DNA of 64,000 nt, from contig JACKBU010000013.1 of the NCBI GenBank assembly GCA_020634395.1, positions 1 through 64,000 on the forward strand. Direction: 5' to 3'. Shown piece by piece: positions 36,334 through 45,350 of this stretch. The stretch is from Ardenticatenaceae bacterium (lineage in GTDB: Bacteria; Chloroflexota; Anaerolineae; Promineifilales; Promineifilaceae). The notes beneath the pieces are model-generated. The model saw nothing but the letters and a program-made list of their open reading frames with translations, did not search any database and was not told where the DNA came from. How positions within the stretch are numbered: position 1 is the stretch's first letter; every line of letters starts with the position of its first letter. The position numbers and the translations under genes are program-made.

Positions 36334-37659
36334 TCAAGGTTGTCCTCGTTTTCTTATCCCCAACAATAGGGCCACAGAAACGAGAGTCGCCATCAAAAAT
36401 GCTAACCCGCTCACTTTCAAGATTGAAGAAAAGAAAGGGAAGGCATGGATTGATTCCAGACTGACAGCCGTCGGGCTGGTGTTATTCCCCACCGTCCACG
36501 TCGAAAACGCCGTGACACCCGTTGAGGTAACACTATTGGCATCAAAAGAGCTGGCGCTGCAGGCCCAGCTCCCTTCGCTTTCATTTCTACGGCACAGCTT
36601 ATCAAACTCATCTGGCGTAAACGTGGTCGGCAAAGTGAGGTCGACATCGAATCCTGCTGCCGTACTGCCCGAATTGTCCAGCCCTACGATATCCCAGTAG
36701 TAACCCGTTTGTAAGGGAGGTGTTGCCAGCGGATGGCTGGCATTAAAACGGCGCATATGTATGCAGTCCAGGTTTCCTACCTGGTTCACGCGAACTTGTA
36801 CGTTCAACGGGTCAATATAAAAATTATAGAGGCCATTTGCAGCCACATCACACACTTCCACACGTGGCTGGCACGACGTTAAATCGTTAAGGATGGTATT
36901 GGTGTAAAACAACAGGGTGGTTGCGCCGGTGCTCGGATCGATGTGGAATAAAGCAGACAGACCTGTTGTTTCTTCTGCGTGTGAAGCGTAGAGCTGTCCA
37001 TCACAGAAAGCCAAACCCGTCCAAACCGTGATGCCTACATTGGGAATGTTTATCATATCTTGGTAAAGGAGAACGGCCGTCAGCGTATCCATATCCACCG
37101 TAAAAAGATCCTCATAGGTGGCAATATACAGCGTGCCATCCGGCGCAAAAGCCATGTCGCCTGTTCCACCTAACGACCCGACGGTCAATCCGCTGACAAC
37201 TCCTAATGAAGTATAGTCCCCCGTAATTTTGTCAATCGTATATAGCTCTTCGCCGCTGTCCATCATGTACAAAGTGCCATCAGGGGCAAAGGCCATCCGC
37301 TTGGCATAAAAGCCCGGCGTGGGCACATAATGGCGCACTATCACGTTATTGCCAGTGGCCGGATTCCAGTAACCAAAATCGTCGCCTGTCGTTTGCCACT
37401 CGAAGAAGTACACGTACCCGGTCACCGGATCTTGGGCAAGCGCCTGGTTGGGCAAAGTTGTGCCGACGTCCTGGTAGGTACTCTGCGTCAGATTAATCTC
37501 CACAACTTCCTGGGAACCATAACTATTGGATCCGTAGATGATCACATCCCCCCAAGGCGTAGGCGTCGGTGGCTGCGCTTGCGCCTTATCAACCCTGATC
37601 AGAACAACGTAGATGAGAACTGACAAAACTACTGACAAGATTACACCTGCTCTTTTCAT
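36334..37659 (-). CDS. secreted, membrane-anchored beta-propeller-like protein
   Basis: This 441-residue exported protein has an N-terminal signal peptide (about 1-28, hydrophobic then AQAQ). Two or more propeller-type repeats are visible, such as MAFAPDGTLYMMD and MAFAPDGTLYIAT, resembling NHL/SMP-30-like blades. A Cys-containing beta-sandwich-like region follows at 260-390. The C-terminus has a single transmembrane helix and an RKRGQP tail, preceded by a SPTAVSLES stretch. I recall similar tails in many surface proteins of Chloroflexota. Function is unknown; propellers often bind ligands or proteins. The gene lies in the PKS/NRPS cluster on the same strand, between two megasynthase genes that would otherwise be consecutive. 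Confidence 0.72.
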   Translation of the reverse strand: MKRAGVILSVVLSVLIYVVLIRVDKAQAQPPTPTPWGDVIIYGSNSYGSQEVVEINLTQSTYQDVGTTLPNQALAQDPVTGYVYFFEWQTTGDDFGYWNPATGNNVIVRHYVPTPGFYAKRMAFAPDGTLYMMDSGEELYTIDKITGDYTSLGVVSGLTVGSLGGTGDMAFAPDGTLYIATYEDLFTVDMDTLTAVLLYQDMINIPNVGITVWTGLAFCDGQLYASHAEETTGLSALFHIDPSTGATTLLFYTNTILNDLTSCQPRVEVCDVAANGLYNFYIDPLNVQVRVNQVGNLDCIHMRRFNASHPLATPPLQTGYYWDIVGLDNSGSTAAGFDVDLTLPTTFTPDEFDKLCRRNESEGSWACSASSFDANSVTSTGVTAFSTWTVGNNTSPTAVSLESIHAFPFFSSILKVSGLAFLMATLVSVALLLGIRKRGQP

Positions 37660-37722
37660 CGCACTCTTCCCTCAATTGGATTTGAGAACGTCCCGGTATG
37701 GAACTTAAATAACTGACACAAG

Positions 37723-37728
37723 ATTATA
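37723..37728 (-). promoter_or_regulatory. candidate -10 element upstream of the propeller gene
   Basis: A TATAAT hexamer on the minus strand lies about 65 bases before the ATG of the propeller gene, in a 113-base gap that has no other feature. No good -35 element is seen at 16-18 bases. An internal promoter here would allow separate expression of the propeller gene, PKS/NRPS E and the genes after it. Confidence 0.35.
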
Positions 37729-37772
37729 CCGATCTCAATTCCGCAGGTTATTTATTTCCCGTCCTTAACAAC

Positions 37773-38867
37773 CTAACGGATTCCGGCGTTGTGCAAAATT
37801 TCTTCGTTGGTTAGGGGCTGAATGTTTAAACTATACGCTTTGTTGAACGGCTCAACAAATAAAACGTTGGCCAGATAACCAGATAAAACGGTGCCCAAGT
37901 GCCCGGTTTGATCGCCAAGCTGGCCATGGTGTGGTTCGTCTCCCCGAGAGAAGAGGGTGATTTTTTCGCCGTCAAAATCCAGATTGCCGTCACTGTCCAT
38001 ACCGGCTATTAGCCCAGCATAGATTTGATCGATGTCTATCACAAGAATTCCTCGTTCCGAGGCCAGTTCGCTAATGTGAGCATTTACTTCGTTAACTGCT
38101 CCGGTTACACGCTGGCGTTTTGAGGGATCCGGGAAATACGCCTGGACTTCTGGCAGGCTGCCAGAATCAGCAACCAGGACAATACCCATTTTTACATCTC
38201 CGGCTGCCAGTAGTGTGTCTACGGCCGTTGTGATATCGGCCGTCATCTGGTCAATTTTGGCCTGCAGCTGCGCGTCGTCCAACGTGCCATCATAAACGGC
38301 CGTATACGATCCATTTAACACACTAAAATCGTTTGTTCCAATGAATAACAAAGCGTGCGAAACCTCCCCGGCGGCAATCTGCTGCGCCAGGCCAGTATGC
38401 TGCCCTGTTTCAATCATCTCACGGGTAGTAGCGCCGCTGCGCGCCCAATTATAGGCAAACCCGGTACGCCGGGGTTCGCCCCACGCGCCCCACTCGCCAA
38501 AATTCAAATGGCGGCTCTTAACCAACTGCTCCACCCAACCCAGTGTGGTATCGGCATATTCTCCTCCACGATTGTCATCTCCCCGATACTCGTCGGAGTT
38601 ACTGCCCCCCAATACGCCAATGCCCACAATTGGCGGCAGATCTGCTGCCGTTTCCTGAGCGAGAGGGGTTGCAGCCAAAGAAGTCGGTACGGCCGTTGGC
38701 GCTGTGCTGGCAGGTGGGGACTCTACCGGTGACACGGCCGTATCGCTCATGTTACTCTCTTCCACATCCGCCTCATCCAATGCAGCGGGCCGGCAAGACG
38801 TTAAAACAATCCCCAAAAATAACACACAAAACAACAATACAAACTGAAAACGATTTAAATGTCCCAT
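37773..38867 (-). CDS. SGNH/GDSL-family hydrolase lipoprotein
   Basis: The N-terminus is a lipoprotein signal with the lipobox LTSC (Cys at about residue 25), followed by a Ser/Thr/Pro-rich low-complexity linker of about 50 residues, so the protein is probably tethered outside the cytoplasmic membrane. The rest shows SGNH-hydrolase blocks: GGSNSDEY in place of GDS, ARSGATT, the block III motif FIGTNDF, and a His-containing C-terminal region (DEPHHG, GDQTGH). Such enzymes are esterases or deacylases. A GTG at 38870 is directly followed by this ATG. It starts about 11 bases after the PKS D stop, so it is co-transcribed. A role in deacylating or maturing the product outside the cell is possible but unproven. 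Confidence 0.75.
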   Translation of the reverse strand: MGHLNRFQFVLLFCVLFLGIVLTSCRPAALDEADVEESNMSDTAVSPVESPPASTAPTAVPTSLAATPLAQETAADLPPIVGIGVLGGSNSDEYRGDDNRGGEYADTTLGWVEQLVKSRHLNFGEWGAWGEPRRTGFAYNWARSGATTREMIETGQHTGLAQQIAAGEVSHALLFIGTNDFSVLNGSYTAVYDGTLDDAQLQAKIDQMTADITTAVDTLLAAGDVKMGIVLVADSGSLPEVQAYFPDPSKRQRVTGAVNEVNAHISELASERGILVIDIDQIYAGLIAGMDSDGNLDFDGEKITLFSRGDEPHHGQLGDQTGHLGTVLSGYLANVLFVEPFNKAYSLNIQPLTNEEILHNAGIR

Positions 38868-38878
38868 CACTGGCTCAA

Positions 38879-41800
38879 CTAATACCCGGCGTCTTCCAGC
38901 TCTTTGAGCAAAGAATCCTCAATTTCGCTTTCCGACAACCCATCAATTTCGTCCAGGATCGCCTCAGTGACGACGTCTGATTTATTCTCCGGCACGGCCG
39001 TTTCCGCCATGCCCAGGTCCAACACTTCCTCCGCCAGATAGCGCGTCAGCACCCGGATTGTCGGGTACTCGAAGGCCAGCGTCGTGGGCAGCGGCTGCCC
39101 AATGCCTGCCCGCAGCCGGTTGCTCAGTTCCACAGCCATCAAAGAATCCATGCCAATGTCCGTCAGACCCTGCTGCGGATCTGGCATCTGGCTAAGGCCC
39201 AACACCTGCGCTACCTGCCTCTGCACGTACGCTTGCAGCAGATCAAGCCGTTCGCTGGCCGGCGCCTCTGCCAGCTGGTCTAAGATCGTTTCCTCACGGC
39301 CCCCGGCCGTCGCGCTGGCAGAAACGGTGAGCAATTTTCTCAAGAACGGCCGTTCCCCTCCCTGCTGGCCCAACCTGGCCCAATTCATCGGCAGCACCGC
39401 CACCTGCGCCGCCGGCTGGGGCAGCAGTTGGAACATAAGCGCCACGCCTTCCTGCGGCGGGATCAGCTCAATGCCCGACGCCTGCCACTGCGCCCTGGTG
39501 CGCGCGTCTACTCCGGCGGCCATGCCCACGTCGGCCCAGGCGCCCCAGTTGATGCTCAGTGCAGGCAGTCCGGCCGCCTTGCGCGCCTGCGCCAGCCCAT
39601 CCATGTAGGCGTTGGCGGCGCTGTAGTTTACCTGTCCCGGCGAGCCAAGCAGCGCTGCTCCGGCGGAAAAACAAACAAAGAAGTCCAACGGCAAATCTTG
39701 CGTCAGGCGATGCAGATGCTCGCTGCCCAAGACTTTCGCGGCCATCACCGCTTCGTACTGCGGCCACGACTGGTTGCGCAAACGGCCGTCTGCCAGCACC
39801 CCCGCCGCATGCACCACACCCCGCAGCGGCGGCATCTCCGCCGCCCGTTCCAACAGGCGCTGTACCTCTTCCGCCTGGGCAATGTCGGCCTGGGCCACCA
39901 CCACGTTGGCTCCAGCCTTACGCATCTGGTCGATTTGCGCCTGGGCCGCTGCCCCAGGCGCGCTGCGACCCGCCAGCAGCAGATGGCGCGCGCCGCGCTC
40001 CACCAGCCCGGCAGCCACCGCCAGCCCCAAACCGCCCAGACCGCCCGTCACCAGATAAGCGCCGTCGGTCCGCACCAGCGGCACCTCCTGCTGCGTCAGC
40101 ACCAGTTTGCCCACGTGTTTGGCCTGCGACATAAAGCGAAAGGCATCGACCGCCCGGCTGATGGGGAACGTCCGCAAGGGCAACGGCCGTAAACCTCCCG
40201 CCTCAAACTGCGCCTTCAACGCCGCAAACATCTCACCAATCAGGTGCGGCTCGTCGCGGGCCACGTCTGCCAGATCGTAGGCATAGTAGGCCAGCGTGGG
40301 ATTAAACGCGGCCACCTGCGCCGGCGTCCAGATGCCGCGCTTGCCGATTTCCAGGAAACGGCCGTTCTCCCCCAGCACCGCAAAGCTCTTCCCAATAAAG
40401 TCGTCGGCCAGGGAATTCAGCACAATGTCCACCCCTTCGCCGTGGGTGATGTCCATGATTTCGTCGGCGAAGTCCAACGTGCGGGAGTTCATCACGTGCT
40501 GCACGCCCTGCGCCGAAAGCAAGGCCCGCTTTTCCGGGCTGCCGGCCGTGCCAAAAATCTCGGCCCCGGCCTGCCGCGCCAGTTGGACAGCCGCCATACC
40601 CACGCCGCCGGCTGCCGCATGGATCAAAACCCGGTCTCCTGGCTGGATTTTGGCCAGATGGTGCAGGCCATAATAAGCCGTGAGGAACGTGATCGGGATG
40701 GTGGCCGCCTCTTCCGGGCTGAAACCCTCGGGAATCGGCGTGACAAACGCGGCGCGGGCCGTGACGTGCGAAGCAAACGTGCCATCAGCCAGGGCCATGA
40801 CGGTATCGCCTACCTGCAACTGTGCCACGTCCGCACCTACGGCCGTTACCACCCCCACGCACTCGTTGCCCAGCGCCCCCGCCGGGCCTGGATACATACC
40901 CAGAGCATTCAACACGTCGCGGAAGTTCAGCCCGCTGGCCATAATCTGCAGCGTGATCTCGTCCGCGCCCGGCACGGCCGTTGCCCGCCGCCGCACGCTG
41001 ATATTGTCCAAAATCCCCTGCTGGGTAGTAAACAGCTCAAATGGTTCGTTGGCCGGAATGGGCAGCGCACCGGCATCCGGCTGGTAGCGCTGCAAACGGG
41101 CCGCGTAACGCGTCCCCTCACGCCAGGCCACCTGATCTTCACCGTCCGCCGCCAGCAGTTCGGCCAGCACGGCCGTAGCCCCGCTTTCCGCCTCTGCCGC
41201 CGGGTCCAGGTCGATCACAACGGGCTGCAGCGCCGGTTCTTCAGCGGCCAATGTGCGCGCAAAACCCCACAAGGCTGTCTGCGACGGGTCCACGGCCGTT
41301 GCCGTTTCGTCGGACAGTGCCTGTGCGCCCCGGGTGGCCAGCCAGAGGTGCGGTTGCGGGCCATCCTGCCGCAGCAAAGCCTGGGTCAGCAGCAAAGCGC
41401 TGCCATACCCCCACTGCTGCGCCGCCGCTACATCTGTTTGCGGCAGCAAGCCCCATAGATGCACCACACCGCGCAGCGTGCGTTCCCCCTGCTCTGTCGC
41501 GTCCGCGATCAGCCCCTCGTAAGCCGGGCGATCCAGCACAGCAAATCCCTCCGGCGCGACCAGCGTCGTGGTCGCGCCCTGCTGCTGTAGTTTGTCAGCC
41601 AGAGCCGCGCCAAAGCCGTCACAATCGGCCAGAATGAGCCAATGTCCGTCTAACGGCGCGATCGGATCGGGCAGCGCTGCCGGTTCCCAGGCCACGCGGT
41701 AGAGCAAATCGGCGAACGGCCGTTTAGCCGCCTTTTGCAGCGCCATGCGGCTGACGCGCTGCAGTTGAATCCCCTCAATCAGCGCCACGGGCTGACCGGC

Positions 41801-44800
41801 CTCATCCCACAGCTGCATCCGGCCGCGCAGCGCTTCCGCCTCGCCGGAACCCGCTTCCAGAACGGTATGGCAGGTCACCCGGCTGGCCCCAGCCTGCCAG
41901 ACATGGAAGCGCGTAACACCCACCGGCACGTAGACGTTGGCCGTCGCGCCGTCGGCGAAACCGGGCAGCGCCGCCCCAATCACCTGGAAGCAGGCATCCA
42001 GCAGCGCCGGATGCAGGGTATAACCGCGATTGGCCGTGTCTGGGGGCAAGGCAACTTCTGCCAGCGCCTCTCCATCCCGCCGCTGTATGGTCTGGATGCC
42101 GCGAAAGGCCGGGCCATAATCCAGGCCCACCTCGGCCAGCTTCTGGTAATAGTCTGCCCCGCTGACGCTTTCCGGGCAGCGCGCCCGCACCGCCGCCAGC
42201 GGCTCGGCTGCGGGCTGCGGCGGCGAGATGATTTCGGCCACGGCCGTGACGTGCTGCTGCCAACTGCCAGTTTCATCCTGGCTGAAGATGCGCACGGTGG
42301 CCTGGTTGTCTTGCGCGGGAGAAACGGCCGTTTGCACCAGGCGCTCTCCCTCTTCCGGCACCACCATCGCTTCCTGAATTTGCACGTCGGCCAGCGTGAT
42401 GCCGTCAACGCCCAGGGCCAGCTGTGCTGCCGCCAGCGCCACCTCCAAATAGCCCGTGCCGGGAAACAGCGGCACGCCAAACACGCGATGGTCGTCCAGG
42501 TAGGCCGGTGTGTCCGTCGCCAACCGGCTGGCATACACCGTGTCCGCCAACAGCGGCGAGGGTATGGGTTCGTGCAGCAGAGGGTGGAGCGCGTTTTTCG
42601 GCTGCGTCCGGCGCGCTTTGGGCAGGTCCACCCAATAGCGCTGGCGCTGGAAAGGATAGGTAGGCAGCGGTATGCGCCGACCGCCCGGCTGGCACGCAGC
42701 CCAGTTGACGCTGGCTCCGGCCGCATAAAGCTGGCCCAGGCCGCGCACAATCTGTTCGGCGTCGGCCACGCCCGGCCGCAGCGAGGGCACAAACGTGGCA
42801 GCGCCGTCCGGCAGGCAGCGCTGCCCCATGCCGGAAAGTGTTGGCTGCGGCCCGCATTCCAGGAACAGGTCAACGCCCTCGGCGTGCAGGCTGTGCATGG
42901 CGTCGGCAAAGCGGACCGGGGCGCGCACGTGGCTGCGCCAGTAGACGGCCGTTTGCACCTCTGGCCCCGCCGCTTCGCCGCTCACGTTCGAAACCAGCGT
43001 GATTTGCGGCTCGGCAAACGCCACGGAGGCGGCGACGGCGGCAAATTCGTCCAGAATGGGCTCCATCAGCGGCGAGTGGAAGGCATGGGAGACTGTGAGC
43101 GGGCGCCCCTTGATTCCCTGCGCGGCCAACTGCTCCAAAATAGCGGAAACGGCCGTGCCTGCCCCAGAAATCACCACGTTGGTTGGTCCGTTAATGGCGG
43201 CTATAGAAACCTGGTCGTGGTACGCGGCAATCGCCTGCTGCACGGTGACCTCATCGGCAAAGACGGCGGCCATCGCCCCGCCGGACGGCAGTCCACCCAT
43301 CAGGCGGCCGCGCGCGGAAATCAATTTCAGGCCATCCTCCAGGCTGAATACCCCGGCCACACAGGCGGCCACAAATTCGCCCACGCTGTGCCCCATCACG
43401 GCCACCGGCTCAATCCCCCACGACTGCCACAACCGGGCCAGGGCATATTCGATGGCAAACAGGGCGGGCTGGGTGTACTGCGTCTGGTCAATCAATACGG
43501 CCGTTTCCGGCGCAGCGTCGGGGGCCGGGTAGATGACGTCGAGCAATGGCTGAGGTAGGTACGGCCGTAACACCGCCGCGCATTCTTCCATCACCTGCCG
43601 GAAAACGGGTTCCGTCTCGAACAACTGCCGCCCCATCTGCACATACTGCGCGCCCTGCCCGGTAAAAAGGAAGGCGATCCGTGGCCTGGCGTGCACCGGC
43701 GCGCCCACGATCACGCCGTTTGCTTCGCGGCCGGCGGCAAAGGCGGCCATCTGCTCGCGCTGCGCTGCCAGCGTCGGACCTATTACAGCCAGCCGGTGGT
43801 TGAACTGCGCCCGGCCGGTGTTGGCGGTATAGGCGACGTCGGCTACGGCCGTTTCCGGCAGGTCCGCCAGGTGGTCGGCAAAACGCGCGGCCAGCGCTTT
43901 CAGGGCCGTGTCGCTGCGGGCAGACAGGGTAAGCAGGCGAAACGGCCGTGGCGCGGCCGGTTCCATGCTGGATTGGGCTGGAGCCTCGGCCAGAACGACG
44001 TGGGCGTTGGTGCCGCTAAACCCAAACGAACTGACCCCCGCCAGCCGCGGCCCATCCGGGGCAGGCCAGGGCGTGGTTTGCGTGGGAATTTCGATGGGGA
44101 ATGCTGGCCAGGGAATTTGCGGGCTGCGCTCCTGCAAATGAAGCTGGCCGGGGATAGCCTGGTGCTGCAATGCCAGCACCACTTTCATCAACCCGGCGAT
44201 ACCGGAGGCCGATTCCAGGTGGCCGATGTTGGTTTTGACGGAACTGAGAAACAGCGGGGAGGAAACGGCCGTGCGCCCCGCACGCAAGGCATTGCCAATG
44301 GCCTCCACCTCAATCGGATCGCCCAGGGTGGTGCCCGTGCCGTGCGCCTCCACGTAGCCGATGTCTGCCGGTTTCACCCCGGCATTCGTCAGCGCCTGGC
44401 TGATCACTGCCCGCTGCGCCAGTCCGTTGGGAACAGTCAGGCCGCTGCTGCGCCCGTCCTGGTTCACCGCCGAGCCGCGAATGACGGCCAGGATATTATC
44501 GCCATCGGCCTGGGCGTCGGAGAGGCGTTTGAGGACGATCATGCCGCAGCCCTCGCCGCGCACAAAGCCGTCGGCGCGGGCATCGAAGGTTTTGCAACGG
44601 CCGTCCGGGGCCATCATCCCCCAGCGCGAAAATGAAATGAACGCTTCTGGTTTTAGCAGAGCATTCACGCCGCCGGCCAGGGCCATGTCCGTTTCGCCAG
44701 ATCGCAAACTGGCGCACGCCAGATGCACCGCCACCAGCGACGAGGAGCAGGCGGTGTCGATCGCCAGGGACGGGCCATGCAGGCCCAGCGTATAGGCCAC

Positions 44801-45343
44801 CCGCCCAGGATTAACGTTGAGGGCGCTGCCGGTGGCCGTGTACACATCCAGTTCAGCCGGATCTCCCATCAGGCTAATGTGGCCGTAATCGTTGGTGGTA
44901 ATGCCGACAAAAATACCGGTCTGGCTGCCGCGCAAAGAGTCGGGGGCGATACCCGCTCTTTCTAAGGCCTCCCAGGTCACTTCCAGCACCAGCCGCTGCT
45001 GCGGATCCATGGTGGCTGCTTCGCGTGGGGTAATGCCAAAAAACTGCGGGTCGAACTGGTCGATGCCGTCCAAAAAGCTACCGTACCAGGAAACGGCCGT
45101 GTCCCCCGCAATTTCCTGGTCCCACCGGTCGGCAGGGGAGAGGCGGATGGTATCCACGCGATCCTGGAGAAGCTGCCAGTACGCCTCCGGGCTGTTGGCT
45201 CCACCGGGGAAGCGGCAGCCCATGCCCACAATGGCAATCGGTTCCTTTTTGGCCTGTTCGACAGCGTTGAGTTTGGCTTGCAGGGTGTCGATGGCGGTCA
45301 GCGCATTTTTGAGCAAAGCGCGGCGGTCGGGTTGTGTATCCAT
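38879..45343 (-). CDS. type I PKS D: KS-AT-DH-ER-KR-ACP (fully reducing module)
   Basis: This 2154-residue single-module polyketide synthase carries a fully reducing domain set. The KS has Cys199. The AT has Ser653 and a HAFH malonyl-type motif. The DH has His952 in DHRVFGVPLFPG and a later LLDAC Asp. The ER lies at about 1435-1740 with [10 protein letters not shown]. The KR has its nucleotide motif near 1760, Tyr1907 and an LAD pattern suggesting B-type. The ACP serine is S2067. It should extend the chain by one malonyl unit and reduce it to a methylene. It ends with an acidic helical tail (SESEIEDSLLKELEDAGY) of the docking type. The N-terminus is a short helix before the KS. It lies between PKS C and the two exported-protein genes. 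Confidence 0.96.
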   Translation of the reverse strand: MDTQPDRRALLKNALTAIDTLQAKLNAVEQAKKEPIAIVGMGCRFPGGANSPEAYWQLLQDRVDTIRLSPADRWDQEIAGDTAVSWYGSFLDGIDQFDPQFFGITPREAATMDPQQRLVLEVTWEALERAGIAPDSLRGSQTGIFVGITTNDYGHISLMGDPAELDVYTATGSALNVNPGRVAYTLGLHGPSLAIDTACSSSLVAVHLACASLRSGETDMALAGGVNALLKPEAFISFSRWGMMAPDGRCKTFDARADGFVRGEGCGMIVLKRLSDAQADGDNILAVIRGSAVNQDGRSSGLTVPNGLAQRAVISQALTNAGVKPADIGYVEAHGTGTTLGDPIEVEAIGNALRAGRTAVSSPLFLSSVKTNIGHLESASGIAGLMKVVLALQHQAIPGQLHLQERSPQIPWPAFPIEIPTQTTPWPAPDGPRLAGVSSFGFSGTNAHVVLAEAPAQSSMEPAAPRPFRLLTLSARSDTALKALAARFADHLADLPETAVADVAYTANTGRAQFNHRLAVIGPTLAAQREQMAAFAAGREANGVIVGAPVHARPRIAFLFTGQGAQYVQMGRQLFETEPVFRQVMEECAAVLRPYLPQPLLDVIYPAPDAAPETAVLIDQTQYTQPALFAIEYALARLWQSWGIEPVAVMGHSVGEFVAACVAGVFSLEDGLKLISARGRLMGGLPSGGAMAAVFADEVTVQQAIAAYHDQVSIAAINGPTNVVISGAGTAVSAILEQLAAQGIKGRPLTVSHAFHSPLMEPILDEFAAVAASVAFAEPQITLVSNVSGEAAGPEVQTAVYWRSHVRAPVRFADAMHSLHAEGVDLFLECGPQPTLSGMGQRCLPDGAATFVPSLRPGVADAEQIVRGLGQLYAAGASVNWAACQPGGRRIPLPTYPFQRQRYWVDLPKARRTQPKNALHPLLHEPIPSPLLADTVYASRLATDTPAYLDDHRVFGVPLFPGTGYLEVALAAAQLALGVDGITLADVQIQEAMVVPEEGERLVQTAVSPAQDNQATVRIFSQDETGSWQQHVTAVAEIISPPQPAAEPLAAVRARCPESVSGADYYQKLAEVGLDYGPAFRGIQTIQRRDGEALAEVALPPDTANRGYTLHPALLDACFQVIGAALPGFADGATANVYVPVGVTRFHVWQAGASRVTCHTVLEAGSGEAEALRGRMQLWDEAGQPVALIEGIQLQRVSRMALQKAAKRPFADLLYRVAWEPAALPDPIAPLDGHWLILADCDGFGAALADKLQQQGATTTLVAPEGFAVLDRPAYEGLIADATEQGERTLRGVVHLWGLLPQTDVAAAQQWGYGSALLLTQALLRQDGPQPHLWLATRGAQALSDETATAVDPSQTALWGFARTLAAEEPALQPVVIDLDPAAEAESGATAVLAELLAADGEDQVAWREGTRYAARLQRYQPDAGALPIPANEPFELFTTQQGILDNISVRRRATAVPGADEITLQIMASGLNFRDVLNALGMYPGPAGALGNECVGVVTAVGADVAQLQVGDTVMALADGTFASHVTARAAFVTPIPEGFSPEEAATIPITFLTAYYGLHHLAKIQPGDRVLIHAAAGGVGMAAVQLARQAGAEIFGTAGSPEKRALLSAQGVQHVMNSRTLDFADEIMDITHGEGVDIVLNSLADDFIGKSFAVLGENGRFLEIGKRGIWTPAQVAAFNPTLAYYAYDLADVARDEPHLIGEMFAALKAQFEAGGLRPLPLRTFPISRAVDAFRFMSQAKHVGKLVLTQQEVPLVRTDGAYLVTGGLGGLGLAVAAGLVERGARHLLLAGRSAPGAAAQAQIDQMRKAGANVVVAQADIAQAEEVQRLLERAAEMPPLRGVVHAAGVLADGRLRNQSWPQYEAVMAAKVLGSEHLHRLTQDLPLDFFVCFSAGAALLGSPGQVNYSAANAYMDGLAQARKAAGLPALSINWGAWADVGMAAGVDARTRAQWQASGIELIPPQEGVALMFQLLPQPAAQVAVLPMNWARLGQQGGERPFLRKLLTVSASATAGGREETILDQLAEAPASERLDLLQAYVQRQVAQVLGLSQMPDPQQGLTDIGMDSLMAVELSNRLRAGIGQPLPTTLAFEYPTIRVLTRYLAEEVLDLGMAETAVPENKSDVVTEAILDEIDGLSESEIEDSLLKELEDAGY

Positions 45344-45350
45344 ACGGTAT

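Noticed and set aside
41735..43558. Plus-strand open frame of 607 codons antisense to PKS D
   Set aside because: It has no recognisable domain, is rich in Arg, His and Gln as expected from reading GC-rich PKS codons backwards, and lies fully opposite intact AT, DH and KS-AT linker coding sequence.
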